DNA of 64,000 nucleotides from an uncultured Ruminococcus sp. (GTDB taxonomy: Bacteria; Bacillota; Clostridia; Oscillospirales; Acutalibacteraceae). Numbering within the stretch: position 1 is the stretch's first letter; each line of letters starts with the position of its first letter. Both the position numbers and the translations under genes were made by a program. The stretch lies in contig CACYTI010000010.1 in assembly GCA_902777275.1 (NCBI GenBank), forward strand, positions 39,072-103,071. Direction: 5' to 3'. Below, in pieces: positions 34,977 through 44,428 of this stretch. The notes under the pieces were generated by a model. It was not told the DNA's origin, made no database searches, and saw nothing but the letters and a program-made list of their open reading frames with translations.

Positions 34977-35369
34977 TTATTTTTTTGTAAATTCCACCGA
35001 GACACCGGCTTCGTCTGTCATGCTGAGCTTATTGCCCTCGATAGAGTACTTGACGTTCTGAGTGCCGATGGAGTCAATTTTCACTACCATTGTGGAGCCC
35101 TTGTCCTCAAAGGTGAATTTCAAGGAATTCTCTCCCATTGAATATGTGCCTGTTCCATCCGGGTTAAAGGTGAAAACAGAATCCTCCTTGGAATTTTCCC
35201 AGGTGCCGATAAGAGGGGATTTGGGTTCTTCGGTCGTTGCTTCGGTCGCTGCTGTTGTATCGTCGGCTTTAGAGCCGGAGCCGCTGTTTCCGCCGCAGGC
35301 TGTTAAGCAGAACACCGTGATCATTGCGCAGAGAATCAGGGCGACAGCGCCGATAATTTTTCTTTTCAT
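34977..35369 (-). CDS. Small lipoprotein
   Basis: A 130-residue lipoprotein with lipobox LTAC (lipidated C25), a Thr/Ala/Glu-rich linker, and a C-terminal domain of about 80 residues: LIGTWENSKEDSVFTF, GTYSM, KFTFEDKG and KYSIEGNKLSM. This lipocalin-like pattern occurs in many clostridial lipoproteins of unknown role. The start at 35369 has AAGGAG 9 bases ahead; an earlier ATG at 35420 does not. It is a single-gene unit. Confidence 0.75.
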   Translation of the reverse strand: MKRKIIGAVALILCAMITVFCLTACGGNSGSGSKADDTTAATEATTEEPKSPLIGTWENSKEDSVFTFNPDGTGTYSMGENSLKFTFEDKGSTMVVKIDSIGTQNVKYSIEGNKLSMTDEAGVSVEFTKK

Positions 35370-35612
35370 TTTTAACATCTCCTTGATTTTGATTTTGTTG
35401 AATAAACGACGTGTTATCACAATTATAAAAGAATGATCAGTCGTTCAGGCAATAATATTTTATCACATATCGTAAAAAAATGTCAATAATATCAGACGAA
35501 AAATTGACGTTGCAAAGTTATCGGCAGCGCAGCTCCCACTGATATGTTACTCTGCGGCTGTCTGAAATTATGCTTTAGCGGAATTATAATTGCTCGTGAA
35601 CGAAAAATGCTC

Positions 35613-36974
35613 TTACCCCTGATTCGGTATAAAACCGTTTACCGCGACAAATGCCAAAAGAATGGGCAGGACAAATTTGAAGTAATAAACCAATCCGCGA
35701 TGCACTTTTATCCCTTTGCCCGTGTTCGCTTCTTCAATGAAGCTGTCAAAGCCCCAGCCGAAGCGGAAGGTGCAGAATATCAGAAAAATCAGTGCGCCCA
35801 CAGGCAGCAGTATATTGCTTACAGCGAAATCCTCTAAGCCGAGAATGTTCATTCCGAACAGGCTTACGCCCGAAAGCAGGTTGTATCCGAGCAGGCAGGG
35901 AAGGCTCATTACGAGTATAAAGACGCCGTTTATGATCGTGGATTTTTTTCTTGACCAACCGAAATTGTCCATGCAGCTTGTGTTCAGGTTTTCAAACACC
36001 GCGGTGATAGATGAGAAGCTCGCGAAGCTCATAAACAGGAAGAACAGTGTTCCCCAAATCCTTCCTAAGGGCATATTGATGAATATTTTCGGCAGAGCGA
36101 CAAAAATAAGAGAGGGACCTTCCTCGGGAGCTACGTTGTAGCTGAAACAGGCGGGGAAGATGATAAGACCCGCCGTGATCGCAACAAAGGTGTCGAGCGC
36201 GGTGATTCGGATCGATTCGCCCGCAAGAGTGTTGTCCTTCGACATAAAGCTGCCGAAAACCTCCATTGAGGCGATGCCGACGCTCAGCGTGAAGAACGCC
36301 TGACTCATTGCGGCGCTGACGATGTTGTACAGACCGTTTTTTTCTACCGAACTGAAATCGGGTAAAAGGAAAAAACTAAGTCCCTCCGCTGCGCCCGGAA
36401 GGGTAAAGCTGTTGACAGCGAGCACAACGATAAGGGAGAGCAGGCAAATCATCATCACCTTTGTAACGCGCTCCAGACCGTTTTTCAGACCGCCGCTGCA
36501 CACAAGGAAGCCCAGCACAACGGTTATCGACATAAAAATAATCATCTCGACCGGGCTGTTCATCATATTGTTGAATACGCCGTCAACCTCATCGGTGCTT
36601 ATGCCGTCAAATGTTCCTGTGCCGAATTTCCAAAAGTAATCTATTATCCAGCCCGAAACCGTGGTGTAATACATCATCAGGAGATAACAGCCAGCCATGC
36701 AGAACCAGCCGTGTATATGCCACTTTTGTCCCTTTTTTTCGAGCTTTTTGTATGCGCCGACTATACTCTTGCGGCTTGCGCGTCCGATTGCAAGTTCCAT
36801 TGTGAGAACAGGCACGCCCATAAGCGCAAGAGATATAAGATAAATCAGCACAAAAAAACCGCCGCCGTTTTCTCCCGCGACGTATGGAAATTTCCAGACA
36901 TTGCCTATGCCGATAGCGCAGCCCGCGCTGACTAAAATAAATCCGAGCCGCGATTTAAAGCTTTCCCGTTCCAT
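35613..36974 (-). CDS. Sodium-dependent transporter, NSS family
   Basis: A 453-residue sodium symporter of the neurotransmitter:sodium symporter family, probably for an amino acid. TM1 has the sodium-site stretch AGCAIGIGNVWKFPY, followed by GGGFFVLIYL. About eleven or twelve segments are seen. The start at 36974 follows AAGGAG and lies about 100 bases downstream of the promoter; the frame is open to 37112, but that part would be before the transcription start. The last helix is short. Confidence 0.88.
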   Translation of the reverse strand: MERESFKSRLGFILVSAGCAIGIGNVWKFPYVAGENGGGFFVLIYLISLALMGVPVLTMELAIGRASRKSIVGAYKKLEKKGQKWHIHGWFCMAGCYLLMMYYTTVSGWIIDYFWKFGTGTFDGISTDEVDGVFNNMMNSPVEMIIFMSITVVLGFLVCSGGLKNGLERVTKVMMICLLSLIVVLAVNSFTLPGAAEGLSFFLLPDFSSVEKNGLYNIVSAAMSQAFFTLSVGIASMEVFGSFMSKDNTLAGESIRITALDTFVAITAGLIIFPACFSYNVAPEEGPSLIFVALPKIFINMPLGRIWGTLFFLFMSFASFSSITAVFENLNTSCMDNFGWSRKKSTIINGVFILVMSLPCLLGYNLLSGVSLFGMNILGLEDFAVSNILLPVGALIFLIFCTFRFGWGFDSFIEEANTGKGIKVHRGLVYYFKFVLPILLAFVAVNGFIPNQG

Positions 36975-37083
36975 GCTATACTCCTTGATGTTGTATTTGT
37001 TTTTTTGAAGAAGCTTTTTCCCGCCGTTCGATGAACGCTTTGAAAAATAAACGTTTCCAAAGGTTCCCGACAGCGCATTTATA

Positions 37084-37112
37084 ATTATAATTGTTTTTTC
37101 GTGCTTTTTCAA
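37084..37112 (-). promoter_or_regulatory. Promoter of the NSS transporter gene
   Basis: On the minus strand TTGAAA (37112-37107) and TATAAT (37089-37084) are 17 bases apart. Confidence 0.72.
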
Positions 37113-37199
37113 CTGCTGAAAACAGAAATTTTGAAATATCGGGCGACGGTTTCAAAGCATTTCATATCCGCAAAGGCACTAAATCGAAATTGAATTTCA

Positions 37200-37228
37200 T
37201 TGCAATTCTTTTGACCTTATGATATTAT
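37200..37228 (+). promoter_or_regulatory. Promoter of the phospholipase-C-like gene
   Basis: TTGCAA at 37200-37205 and TATTAT at 37223-37228 are 17 bases apart. The leader of about 100 bases contains an AGGGAACCTC inverted repeat. Confidence 0.6.
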
Positions 37229-37247
37229 TAAAATCGGAATATACTGA

Positions 37248-37309
37248 AGGGAACCTCAAAAAAAACCCTGCCGCACTTCTGCATGACATTGAATTATTGG
37301 AGATTCCCT
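37248..37309. repeat. AGGGAACCTC inverted repeat, copy 1
   Basis: AGGGAACCTC at 37248-37257 and GAGATTCCCT at 37300-37309 are imperfect inverted ends around about 42 bases. Related sequences start at 38222 and 61425. Confidence 0.5.
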
Positions 37310-37337
37310 GAACAAAGAAGAAAGACGAGGTTACAAA

Positions 37338-38093
37338 ATGCCCGATATTGTTACTCATACCGCATTCGGGGCGGAGATTTTAAAGCGAATGGATTTGAAG
37401 GTGGACCGCAGGATTTTCAATTTCGGTTTGTCGGGTCCCGACCCATTCTTGTTCTGCCGCTTTTATTTGCCTCCGTTCCGCAAAAGAGTGAACCGTTACT
37501 CCTCCGTCATGCACCGTGAGCGAACGGGAGATTTTCTTGCGGAGATGGCGTTGCGCTCAAAAGGAGACCGCAGGGTGTTTTCGTATCTTGCGGGCTTCCT
37601 GTGTCACTACGCGCTTGACTCGAACACTCACCCGTATATCAATCGCAAGGCTGAGTACAACCCGATAATGCATATGGCAATAGAGCATAAGCTTGATAAT
37701 TTGATCGGCGGAGAAATCTGTATCCCTCCGTTTTTGCCCGACTCGATGAAGGGCAAGGTCGGCGGAGCAGTAACAAAGATTTACGGCTGGGACGATGCCT
37801 GGGAGAAGCTGAAGCAGGGTCAAAGAGACATGAAGCGTTTTTACAGGATCGTCGCGGATAAAGACGGCAGACTGGATTGGTTCGCGCGGAAAACACACAC
37901 AAAGCTTGCGCTGGTTTCTTATAAGAGCAAATCGCTTGACGGTATGGATCTGAGCGGATTCTTTCCTCTGTACGGAAAAGCGCTTGATGACGCGGTGAGA
38001 TACATTGAAGCGGCGCGCGGTTATGTAAATGGCAAAATCAGCGAAACTCAGCTGAGAGCGGTAATCGGCAGCCGTTCATATATCGAGGGATAA
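37338..38093 (+). CDS. Zinc-dependent phospholipase C-like protein
   Basis: A 251-residue protein of the zinc-dependent phospholipase C family. Likely zinc ligands are seen in the early His (IVTHTAFG), SGPDP, the His in SVMHRERTG, LCHYALDSNTHPY and the HMAIEHKLD stretch. There is no signal peptide, so it is probably intracellular, unlike secreted alpha-toxin. The substrate is unknown. The start follows AAGACGAGG. It diverges from the NSS transporter gene. Confidence 0.75.
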   Translation: MPDIVTHTAFGAEILKRMDLKVDRRIFNFGLSGPDPFLFCRFYLPPFRKRVNRYSSVMHRERTGDFLAEMALRSKGDRRVFSYLAGFLCHYALDSNTHPYINRKAEYNPIMHMAIEHKLDNLIGGEICIPPFLPDSMKGKVGGAVTKIYGWDDAWEKLKQGQRDMKRFYRIVADKDGRLDWFARKTHTKLALVSYKSKSLDGMDLSGFFPLYGKALDDAVRYIEAARGYVNGKISETQLRAVIGSRSYIEG

Positions 38094-38221
38094 AAAAACG
38101 TGCGCAGCTTAGCGGGCAATACAAATTGTTTTTGCTTTATATGAGTTTCCGTTACGGCAATTATCGATAAACCAGCAAAATGTATGTTAAGAATACAGCG
38201 CTACAAAGCAATTTACTATAA

Positions 38222-38260
38222 AGGGAACCTCTGAAGATTCTCTACCGCGCAGAAGCCGGC
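38222..38260. repeat. AGGGAACCTC element, copy 2
   Basis: AGGGAACCTCTGAAGATTCTCT at this site continues with CCGCGCAG and GCATGATC, echoing CCGCAC and GCATGAC of copy 1. The rest of 38094-38314 has no gene or signal that I can name. Confidence 0.4.
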
Positions 38261-38314
38261 ATGATCTTGCCAAAGCTCCTTGAAATGCGTAAAACCCATA
38301 TCTGTAACAAGCTG

Positions 38315-38354
38315 AAACCGAGTTTGAGACGCCCGGCAGTCCCGCACTCGGTTT
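38315..38354. terminator. Hairpin at the end of the kinase operon
   Basis: AAACCGAGT (38315-38323) pairs with ACTCGGTTT (38346-38354), with a GC-rich loop that can pair further. The T-run is on the plus strand, so it best stops plus-strand transcripts, but the stem lies 4 bases past the kinase stop and may serve both. Confidence 0.6.
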
Positions 38355-38358
38355 TTTA

Positions 38359-39579
38359 TTATAGAGCCTGATTTTTTAGATAAAACTTGATCGTAAACGC
38401 GCTTCCTTTGCCCGGTTCCGAATCGGCTCTTATCGTTCCTCCCGCTTTTTCTATGATTGCCTTTGAGAGGGCAAGACCGATTCCCACGCTTTCGTCGGAG
38501 GAGTTTTTGCCCTTGTAGAAGCGCTCAAATATATGGGGGAGATCGGCTTTGCCGATTCCCTGACCGTTGTCGGAAACGGTGATTTTTGTGTAGAGCCTGT
38601 TGGCTTCGGCGCAAAGCCGGACCTTTCCGCCATCGGGTGTGTGCTCAACGCAGTTTTTCACGATATTTGTCAGCGCCTCGCACAACCATTTTTTATCGCA
38701 GCTCAGACTGACGCCGTTGTCGTTTGAAAGAACCGAAACGCCCTTTAGCTCGGCTAAGACCTCAACGCTTTTGCACGCCTCCGAAAAAATCTCGCCGAGC
38801 GGCACATTACTGTTTTTAAGCACGATCGCGTCGGCGTCAAGCTTTGAGAGCGTCAGAAGCGACTGCACCAAAAAGCTTATATGCTTTGACGAGCGGTGGA
38901 TATCGCGCAGGAACTCCTGCCGCAGCTCTGCGGGCATTTCGGGATTGTCAAGCAGGTTTTCCGTCATAATTATCGTTGAGGTCAGCGGAGTTTTGATCTG
39001 ATGAGAAATATCAGACAGCGCGGTTTTGAGGTTTTCCCGACCCTCCGCCGAGCGCTGTGCCGACTCGCGCAGGGTGACGGTTGTTTTGTATATCTCGTTT
39101 TGCAGACGTGAATCCGCGCTTTCGCTGTTGCTGTCAAGGGCTAAATCATAGTCGCCACTGTTGATTCGCGCGAGATAACCGGTCAGCTCGTTCAGCCTTC
39201 TTTGCTGCCTGTTCAGGCAATGCGCGAACACAGCGAAACAGACCGCTCCGCACAGCAGACAGACCGCGCATGAGACCGCCGCTGTCTTAACGCTGTCCGC
39301 TTGGCTTATTTTCACCGTCCAGTCGTCCCCGGTGATACCGAAGGCTTTCAGCGTTTTTTCCGTATCGAGGGTGTTTGATTCACCGTTTATAATTTGCATG
39401 ATCTCCGAGTCGGTGATCTCCGGCTCATGCGCCCTGATATTTGAAATAAACTGAATTACAGACCTGTTGTTGTTCTCGCGAAGGACGTTGAGCGACAGAA
39501 AGGAGCACAGAACGCTCAGCGCGCAGCAGACTGCGACCGCCGCCGCGAACAACAGAACAAGCCGTTTTTCCGTCCTCAT
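38359..39579 (-). CDS. Sensor histidine kinase
   Basis: A 406-residue kinase with two membrane segments (about 7-29 and 99-120), a small extracytoplasmic part of about 70 residues, HAMP-like linker, HisKA domain with phospho-accepting H193 (SHQIKTPLT), and HATPase with NIVKNCVEH, DNGQGIG and GIGLALSKAI. It overlaps the response regulator gene by 4 bases (ATGA). Its partner genes encode an FtsX-type ABC transporter, so it probably responds to a cell-envelope stress or peptide that the transporter handles, as in Bce-like systems. Confidence 0.9.
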   Translation of the reverse strand: MRTEKRLVLLFAAAVAVCCALSVLCSFLSLNVLRENNNRSVIQFISNIRAHEPEITDSEIMQIINGESNTLDTEKTLKAFGITGDDWTVKISQADSVKTAAVSCAVCLLCGAVCFAVFAHCLNRQQRRLNELTGYLARINSGDYDLALDSNSESADSRLQNEIYKTTVTLRESAQRSAEGRENLKTALSDISHQIKTPLTSTIIMTENLLDNPEMPAELRQEFLRDIHRSSKHISFLVQSLLTLSKLDADAIVLKNSNVPLGEIFSEACKSVEVLAELKGVSVLSNDNGVSLSCDKKWLCEALTNIVKNCVEHTPDGGKVRLCAEANRLYTKITVSDNGQGIGKADLPHIFERFYKGKNSSDESVGIGLALSKAIIEKAGGTIRADSEPGKGSAFTIKFYLKNQAL

Positions 39580-40220
39580 ACGTCCTCCATTCTGTAGCCC
39601 GCGCCCTTTACCGTTTTGATCGTGTCGGCGCCTAATTTTTGTCTGACGCGCCTTATATAAACCGAAAGCGTGTTGTCGTTGACATAGTTGCCCGCGATAT
39701 CCCAGATTTTTTCGAGTATCATTTCGCGCGTCACCACCGCGCCGTGGTTTTGTATCAGCAGGGAACAGACGCGGTATTCAAGCGCAGTCAGTTCGATTTT
39801 TTCGCCGTTTTTGAAAACAGCCTGCTTATCGAGGTCAAGGGTTATCTCACCGACGGTTATTATATTTTCGCATCTGCGCGTCAGGCGCTTTACCCGCGCT
39901 ATCAGCTCACGCGTGGAAAACGGCTTTGTGATGTAGTCCTCTGCGCCGAGGTCGAAGCCCTTTACAATGTTGTCCTCGTCGTCAAGCGCGGTCAGAAAAA
40001 TCACAGGGGCGCTGTTCACACGGCGTATATCCTTGTATAAGTCAAATCCGTTTCCGTCGGGCAGGGTTATATCAATTATCATCACGGCGTAATCGCCGCC
40101 GATCATAGAGTAAGCCTGTTCGCAGTTCGCGCTGATATCGGTTTCATATCCCGCAGTTTTAAGCGAAAAAGCAAGCCCCTTCGCAATAGCTTTGTTGTCC
40201 TCAATAAGCAGTATTTTCAT
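39576..40220 (-). CDS. OmpR-family response regulator
   Basis: A 214-residue regulator: receiver domain with phospho-accepting D50 (IIDITLPDGNGF), the acidic pair E7/D8, LTALDD and TKPF, followed by a winged-helix DNA-binding domain (about 130-212, TALEYRVCSLLIQ, VYIRRVRQKLG). It lies 2 bases after the permease gene and overlaps the kinase gene. A likely binding site is the 11-base direct repeat upstream of the operon promoter. Confidence 0.92.
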   Translation of the reverse strand: MKILLIEDNKAIAKGLAFSLKTAGYETDISANCEQAYSMIGGDYAVMIIDITLPDGNGFDLYKDIRRVNSAPVIFLTALDDEDNIVKGFDLGAEDYITKPFSTRELIARVKRLTRRCENIITVGEITLDLDKQAVFKNGEKIELTALEYRVCSLLIQNHGAVVTREMILEKIWDIAGNYVNDNTLSVYIRRVRQKLGADTIKTVKGAGYRMEDV

Positions 40221-40222
40221 TG

Positions 40223-42982
40223 TTAAATATTCTCGTTTCTAATTGTTTCGATAATGTTTTGTTTGCGTACCTTCGCGATCGAATATCTCATTATCATCCA
40301 CACCGCAAGCCCCACGGCGGCAATTGATATAAGTATCGCGAGCCACGGGAACTGATATTCAAGTGGTTGACGCTGACTGTAAATCAGTTTTATTATCCAG
40401 CCGCCAAGCAAGCCAATGGGTATGCCGAAGAGCAGTGATTTTACCGAATAGAACACGCTCTCAAGGCTAATCATGCGGTTGAATTCGCGGCGGGTCATTC
40501 CGATCGAGCGCAGCGAGGCGAACTCTCTTGCTCTCAGGCGCATATTGGTGGAAATGGTGTTGAAGATATTTGTAACGCCGATAAGCGAAATCGCGATAAT
40601 AAAGCCGTACACAAAAATCTCGATAACAAGCGTTACGCCGTTTATCATTCTCGCCTGAAAATCGTAATTCTGCACCCAAACGCTGCCGCCGAGCATATCG
40701 CTGATTTCCTGTTCGGTTTTATCGGGATCGGAGGATTGAATGTAGGTGTCGGCGTTGATGGGAAAGGTATCGTCGGGTAAGTTTTCCTTCATCCAATCAA
40801 AGCTGACCAAAATATTGCCAGCGTATAAAAGTCCCGTTTCGCTGAATTTTTCCAAGGCTTCGCTGCGCTTCAGCTCTCCCGCGAGCTTTAGCTTAAAGCT
40901 GTATTCCTTGTTGTTAAATTCGTCAATCGGAATATTGAAAAGCAGTTCGACCTCGGTATCCTTTGGATTTTTCAAAAGCTTGCCCGTTACAGCTGACTCG
41001 CCTTCTTCTCCTGCGCTGCTGTTTTCGTTGCAGATGATGCCCTTGTCCTTCGCGTATTCATAATCAATGCCGCACTCTTTGCAGATCTCTCTGTAGCTAT
41101 CATCGTCAAGAGCCATGACCTGCGGTATCATGCAGGTGACTCTCTTATAGTCGAGCCATTCGCTTGAGCTTCCGAAAAGAGTTGTGGTCACGTCAGGCTG
41201 TAAAAACTCGTCGGGAATATCCGATTTGCTGATTTTCATTACCGCTCCGTAGCTGCGTATATGTTCCGTAAGCCGGTCGATATTTTCCAGACGTCTTACA
41301 GCTTTACAGCACTCCTCGGCGCTTTGATAAATATCTTCTGAATCATTTACGCTCACATTCATGTTGTAATTGAGCGGCTCCGTGTAACTGCCCACATAGG
41401 AAAAAGTGTAGGTAACAAGCGAGAAAACCGAGATGAACAGAGCCACGCTCGCAACAATCGAAACGACCGTAGCGCGGTATTTTTTGCGGCTGCGCTTCAG
41501 GTTTTTGTAGGCTATGCTGCCTCCTATCCCGAAAAGCTTCTCGATGAATTTTGGTGTTTTGTAAGATTTTGTATTGCTGATTTTTACGTCCTTGTTGCCG
41601 CGTATAGCGTCAACAGGGGCAATTTTTGAAGCGCGGACGGCGGTGAAAATTGTAGAGAAAAAGATAGTCAGAACAGAGAGCAAAACAGCCACGGCTATTC
41701 CGACCCACGACACGCAGAACACGATATCGTTGCCGTTAAGTCCGTCCTTCAAAAGGTAATTGCAAATCACAGTAAGCAGAGCGGTAACGCCGACTCCCAA
41801 GCCTATTCCGAGCGGAATACCGGCAGCTCCGAGCACAAAGCCCTCAAAGAGCACGTTGCGGCGTATCTGACGCGGCGTAGCTCCGACGGAGCTGAGCATA
41901 CCGTAAAGCCTTGTTTTCTCGGTTATGGAAATTGCAAAGCTGTTGCGGATGATGAAAACGCTCGACAGGATTATGATGATTAAAACCGTTATCGCGATTC
42001 CGTAAAGGATCTGCATCGTCTGCTCGCTTACGGCAAAAATGCGGAAGCGGAGAACCGAATAATTATACGTGAAATCCGTAATGCCGAAGCTGTTTTGAAA
42101 TAGCTCGATGGCTTCTCCGTCGTTGTAAGACGCGTTGAGCCATGCCTGAGTCTGTTCCTCGGTCAAGCCGGTCAGCTCGCTGAGAACGCGGATATAGTCG
42201 GCCTCTTTGCCGTCAAAAAGTCGGAGCTTCATCGTCGCGGTATTCGCGTAAACCGCGGAGCGGTCGCTTTTGTCGTAGCTAAGCCCCGTGAAAAGCTTAA
42301 CGGAGCTTGATGAGGAATCGGATTCCAAATCTCCGTTCGCGGTTTTCAAAATTCCCGAAACGGTGTAGGTTTTGGTGAACTCCGTGATAAAATCCTCATT
42401 TTCGGGATCATAATCGCTGTAATCACCGAGGTTGTTCTCAACCTGTTTTTCGCTTCCGAATTCGGGAATATTGTTCTTGTCGACCGTGTTCTTTACCCAG
42501 CGGCTGCCCACATCGAGCGTGATCTTATCGCCGGTATGATACGTTTTTTGAGAGTATTTTATAAACTGCGGCGTAAGCAGAATTTCATCGGCGCTTTGCG
42601 GATAATGTCCCTCCGCAAGCTCGCAGCGGTTACAGTTTTCAAAGCTGTTTTTGCTCATGCCGGTCAAGCTTACAAACGGCTTGTACGACGATTTTGAATC
42701 GAATCCTGCCACGCCGACAGGAGCATTCTCATACACATATTCAACGTCACGGTGCTGACTCAAATCATTTGCGGTGTGTTCGTTGAATTTGCCTTCAAGA
42801 GCGATCGTCCAGTCGCCGCTGTTGCTGATCTCGGTGTTCAGCAGGCTTTGTCTGCCGCTTGATACGACGCCCGTAACAACCGTCATAAGCGCGGTTGAAA
42901 GAATGATCCCGATGACCGTGACGATTGTGCGCACGCGGTTTCGCTTCAAATTGAGAAGGGTAAGCTTTTTCATGGTGTTCAT
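40223..42982 (-). CDS. ABC transporter permease, duplicated FtsX type
   Basis: A 919-residue permease. An N-terminal membrane segment (about 15-36) is followed by a large extracytoplasmic domain (about 40-320), three segments of an FtsX domain (about 325-450), another segment (about 515-540), a second extracytoplasmic domain (about 545-775) and three more segments (about 780-910). This is the MacB/BceB-like layout used for antimicrobial peptide resistance or signal sensing rather than nutrient uptake. The start follows GAGGTG. It lies 3 bases after the ATPase gene. Confidence 0.88.
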   Translation of the reverse strand: MNTMKKLTLLNLKRNRVRTIVTVIGIILSTALMTVVTGVVSSGRQSLLNTEISNSGDWTIALEGKFNEHTANDLSQHRDVEYVYENAPVGVAGFDSKSSYKPFVSLTGMSKNSFENCNRCELAEGHYPQSADEILLTPQFIKYSQKTYHTGDKITLDVGSRWVKNTVDKNNIPEFGSEKQVENNLGDYSDYDPENEDFITEFTKTYTVSGILKTANGDLESDSSSSSVKLFTGLSYDKSDRSAVYANTATMKLRLFDGKEADYIRVLSELTGLTEEQTQAWLNASYNDGEAIELFQNSFGITDFTYNYSVLRFRIFAVSEQTMQILYGIAITVLIIIILSSVFIIRNSFAISITEKTRLYGMLSSVGATPRQIRRNVLFEGFVLGAAGIPLGIGLGVGVTALLTVICNYLLKDGLNGNDIVFCVSWVGIAVAVLLSVLTIFFSTIFTAVRASKIAPVDAIRGNKDVKISNTKSYKTPKFIEKLFGIGGSIAYKNLKRSRKKYRATVVSIVASVALFISVFSLVTYTFSYVGSYTEPLNYNMNVSVNDSEDIYQSAEECCKAVRRLENIDRLTEHIRSYGAVMKISKSDIPDEFLQPDVTTTLFGSSSEWLDYKRVTCMIPQVMALDDDSYREICKECGIDYEYAKDKGIICNENSSAGEEGESAVTGKLLKNPKDTEVELLFNIPIDEFNNKEYSFKLKLAGELKRSEALEKFSETGLLYAGNILVSFDWMKENLPDDTFPINADTYIQSSDPDKTEQEISDMLGGSVWVQNYDFQARMINGVTLVIEIFVYGFIIAISLIGVTNIFNTISTNMRLRAREFASLRSIGMTRREFNRMISLESVFYSVKSLLFGIPIGLLGGWIIKLIYSQRQPLEYQFPWLAILISIAAVGLAVWMIMRYSIAKVRKQNIIETIRNENI

Positions 42983-42985
42983 GGC

Positions 42986-43654
42986 TTACACCTCCTCGAT
43001 TTTACCGTCCTGAATACGGATAATGCGGTCTGCGTCCTTGGCGATCTCAAGATCGTGGGTTATCATAATTATCGTCTGGTTATAGCTCTGATTCGCAAGC
43101 TTGAGGATATGCATAATATCATCCGTCGCCTTGCTGTCAAGATTGCCCGTCGGTTCGTCGCAGAGCAGGAGAGCGGGATTGTTTATAAGCGCCCTCGCAA
43201 TGCTTACGCGCTGCTGCTGACCTCCCGAAAGCTCGTTGGGAAGATTATGCCGCCTGTCCGCAATATTCAATGAGTTTAAAATATCGTTGAGGCGGTTCTC
43301 GTCAGCCTCCCTGCCGTCCAAGTTACAAGGGAGCATGATGTTTTCCTCAGCGGTCAAAATCGGGATAAGGTTGTAAAACTGATATACAATGCCAATCTGA
43401 CGGCGACGGAATATCGCAAGCTTGTCGGCGTTCATCGCGCCGATATCCTGACCGTCAACAAAGATTTTTCCGCTTGTGGGGCGGTCAACTCCGCCGATAA
43501 GGTGCATAAGCGTGCTTTTGCCGCTGCCGCTTGCGCCGACGATCGCGACAAACTCGCCCTTTTCCACGCTCAGATTGACGTTGTCCACAGCGTGAACGGC
43601 GTTTTCGCCCGTGCCGTATATCTTGCATAAGTTTTCAGTTCGTAAAATTTCCAT
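42986..43654 (-). CDS. ABC transporter ATP-binding protein
   Basis: An ATPase of the MacB/LolD type, about 222 residues: Walker A GASGSGKST, Q loop FYNLIP, signature LSGGQQQR, Walker B LLLCDEPTG and switch His MITHD. It drives the FtsX-type permease encoded next. It is the first gene of the operon. Two ATGs are possible: 43663, only 2 bases after AGGAGG, and 43654, 11 bases after it; I chose the latter, and the product differs by three residues. Confidence 0.9.
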   Translation of the reverse strand: MEILRTENLCKIYGTGENAVHAVDNVNLSVEKGEFVAIVGASGSGKSTLMHLIGGVDRPTSGKIFVDGQDIGAMNADKLAIFRRRQIGIVYQFYNLIPILTAEENIMLPCNLDGREADENRLNDILNSLNIADRRHNLPNELSGGQQQRVSIARALINNPALLLCDEPTGNLDSKATDDIMHILKLANQSYNQTIIMITHDLEIAKDADRIIRIQDGKIEEV

Positions 43655-43677
43655 GATGTCCATGACCTCCTTCTTAT

Positions 43678-43705
43678 ATTTTACACGAAAATTTTACAAT
43701 TGCAA
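43678..43705 (-). promoter_or_regulatory. Promoter of the ABC/two-component operon
   Basis: On the minus strand TTGCAA (43705-43700) and TAAAAT (43683-43678) are 16 bases apart. The weak spacing fits an activated promoter. Confidence 0.6.
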
Positions 43706-43706
43706 G

Positions 43707-43725
43707 GTGACTGTAAAGTGACTGT
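43707..43725. promoter_or_regulatory. Direct repeat, probable response-regulator site
   Basis: GTGACTGT occurs at 43707-43714 and 43718-43725 (ACAGTCAC on the minus strand), an 11-base period directly upstream of the -35 box. OmpR-family regulators bind such tandem sites. The binding protein would be the regulator encoded in this operon. Confidence 0.6.
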
Positions 43726-43767
43726 GGATTATTTTTTTGAAATTCTGGCTGTTATCTTCAAAAAAAG

Positions 43768-43797
43768 CCTCCGCTTGGATTTTGTTCCAAGCGGAGG
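43768..43797. terminator. Strong bidirectional terminator
   Basis: CCTCCGCTTGGA (43768-43779) pairs perfectly with TCCAAGCGGAGG (43786-43797), a 12-bp stem with a 6-base loop, with an A-run before and T-run after. It lies past the rubrerythrin stop. Confidence 0.88.
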
Positions 43798-43843
43798 TCG
43801 GTTTTTTATTTATTTGTCGCTTCTTGATCCCGCCTTTGAATAA

Positions 43844-44383
43844 TCAATAGTTTTCGACGTGAAGCTCAAAATAGCTCTGCGGATGGTTGCAGGTGGGGCA
43901 GATCTCGGGCGCTTTTGTGCCTACGATGATATGACCGCAGTTGCGGCACTCCCATACTTTTACCTCGCTTTTCTCGAATACCTGAGCGGTTTCGACGTTC
44001 TTGAGCAGAGCGCGGTAGCGTTCCTCATGGTGCTTCTCAATTGCCGCTACAAGGCGGAACTTCGCGGCAAGCTCGGGGAAGCCTTCCTCCTGAGCTGTTT
44101 TGGCAAAGCCCTCATACATATCCGTCCACTCGTAGTTCTCGCCGTCGGCGGCGGCTCCGAGGTTCTCGGCGGTGCTGCCGATACCGTTCAGCTCCTTGAA
44201 CCACATTTTGGCGTGTTCCTTTTCGTTATCGGCGGTTTTGAGAAACAGCGCGGCAATTTGCTCAAAGCCTTCCTTTTTCGCCTTTGAAGCGAAGTAGGTG
44301 TATTTGTTGCGCGCCATTGATTCGCCGGCAAAAGCTGCCTCCAAATTCTTTTCGGTTTGTGTTCCCGCGTATTTGTTAGCCAT
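43844..44383 (-). CDS. rbr: Rubrerythrin
   Basis: A 179-residue non-haem iron peroxidase of anaerobes that reduces hydrogen peroxide. The di-iron ferritin-like domain shows the Glu and ExxH motifs in [21 protein letters not shown] and [10 protein letters not shown]. The C-terminal rubredoxin domain has WECRNCGHI and CPTCNHP (two CxxC). It lies 45 bases after the superoxide reductase gene and is probably on the same message; together they turn superoxide into water without making oxygen. Confidence 0.95.
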   Translation of the reverse strand: MANKYAGTQTEKNLEAAFAGESMARNKYTYFASKAKKEGFEQIAALFLKTADNEKEHAKMWFKELNGIGSTAENLGAAADGENYEWTDMYEGFAKTAQEEGFPELAAKFRLVAAIEKHHEERYRALLKNVETAQVFEKSEVKVWECRNCGHIIVGTKAPEICPTCNHPQSYFELHVENY

Positions 44384-44428
44384 AAAATGAATACCTCCGT
44401 AGGTTAGTATGCGCTTTCAGCGGTGTTA

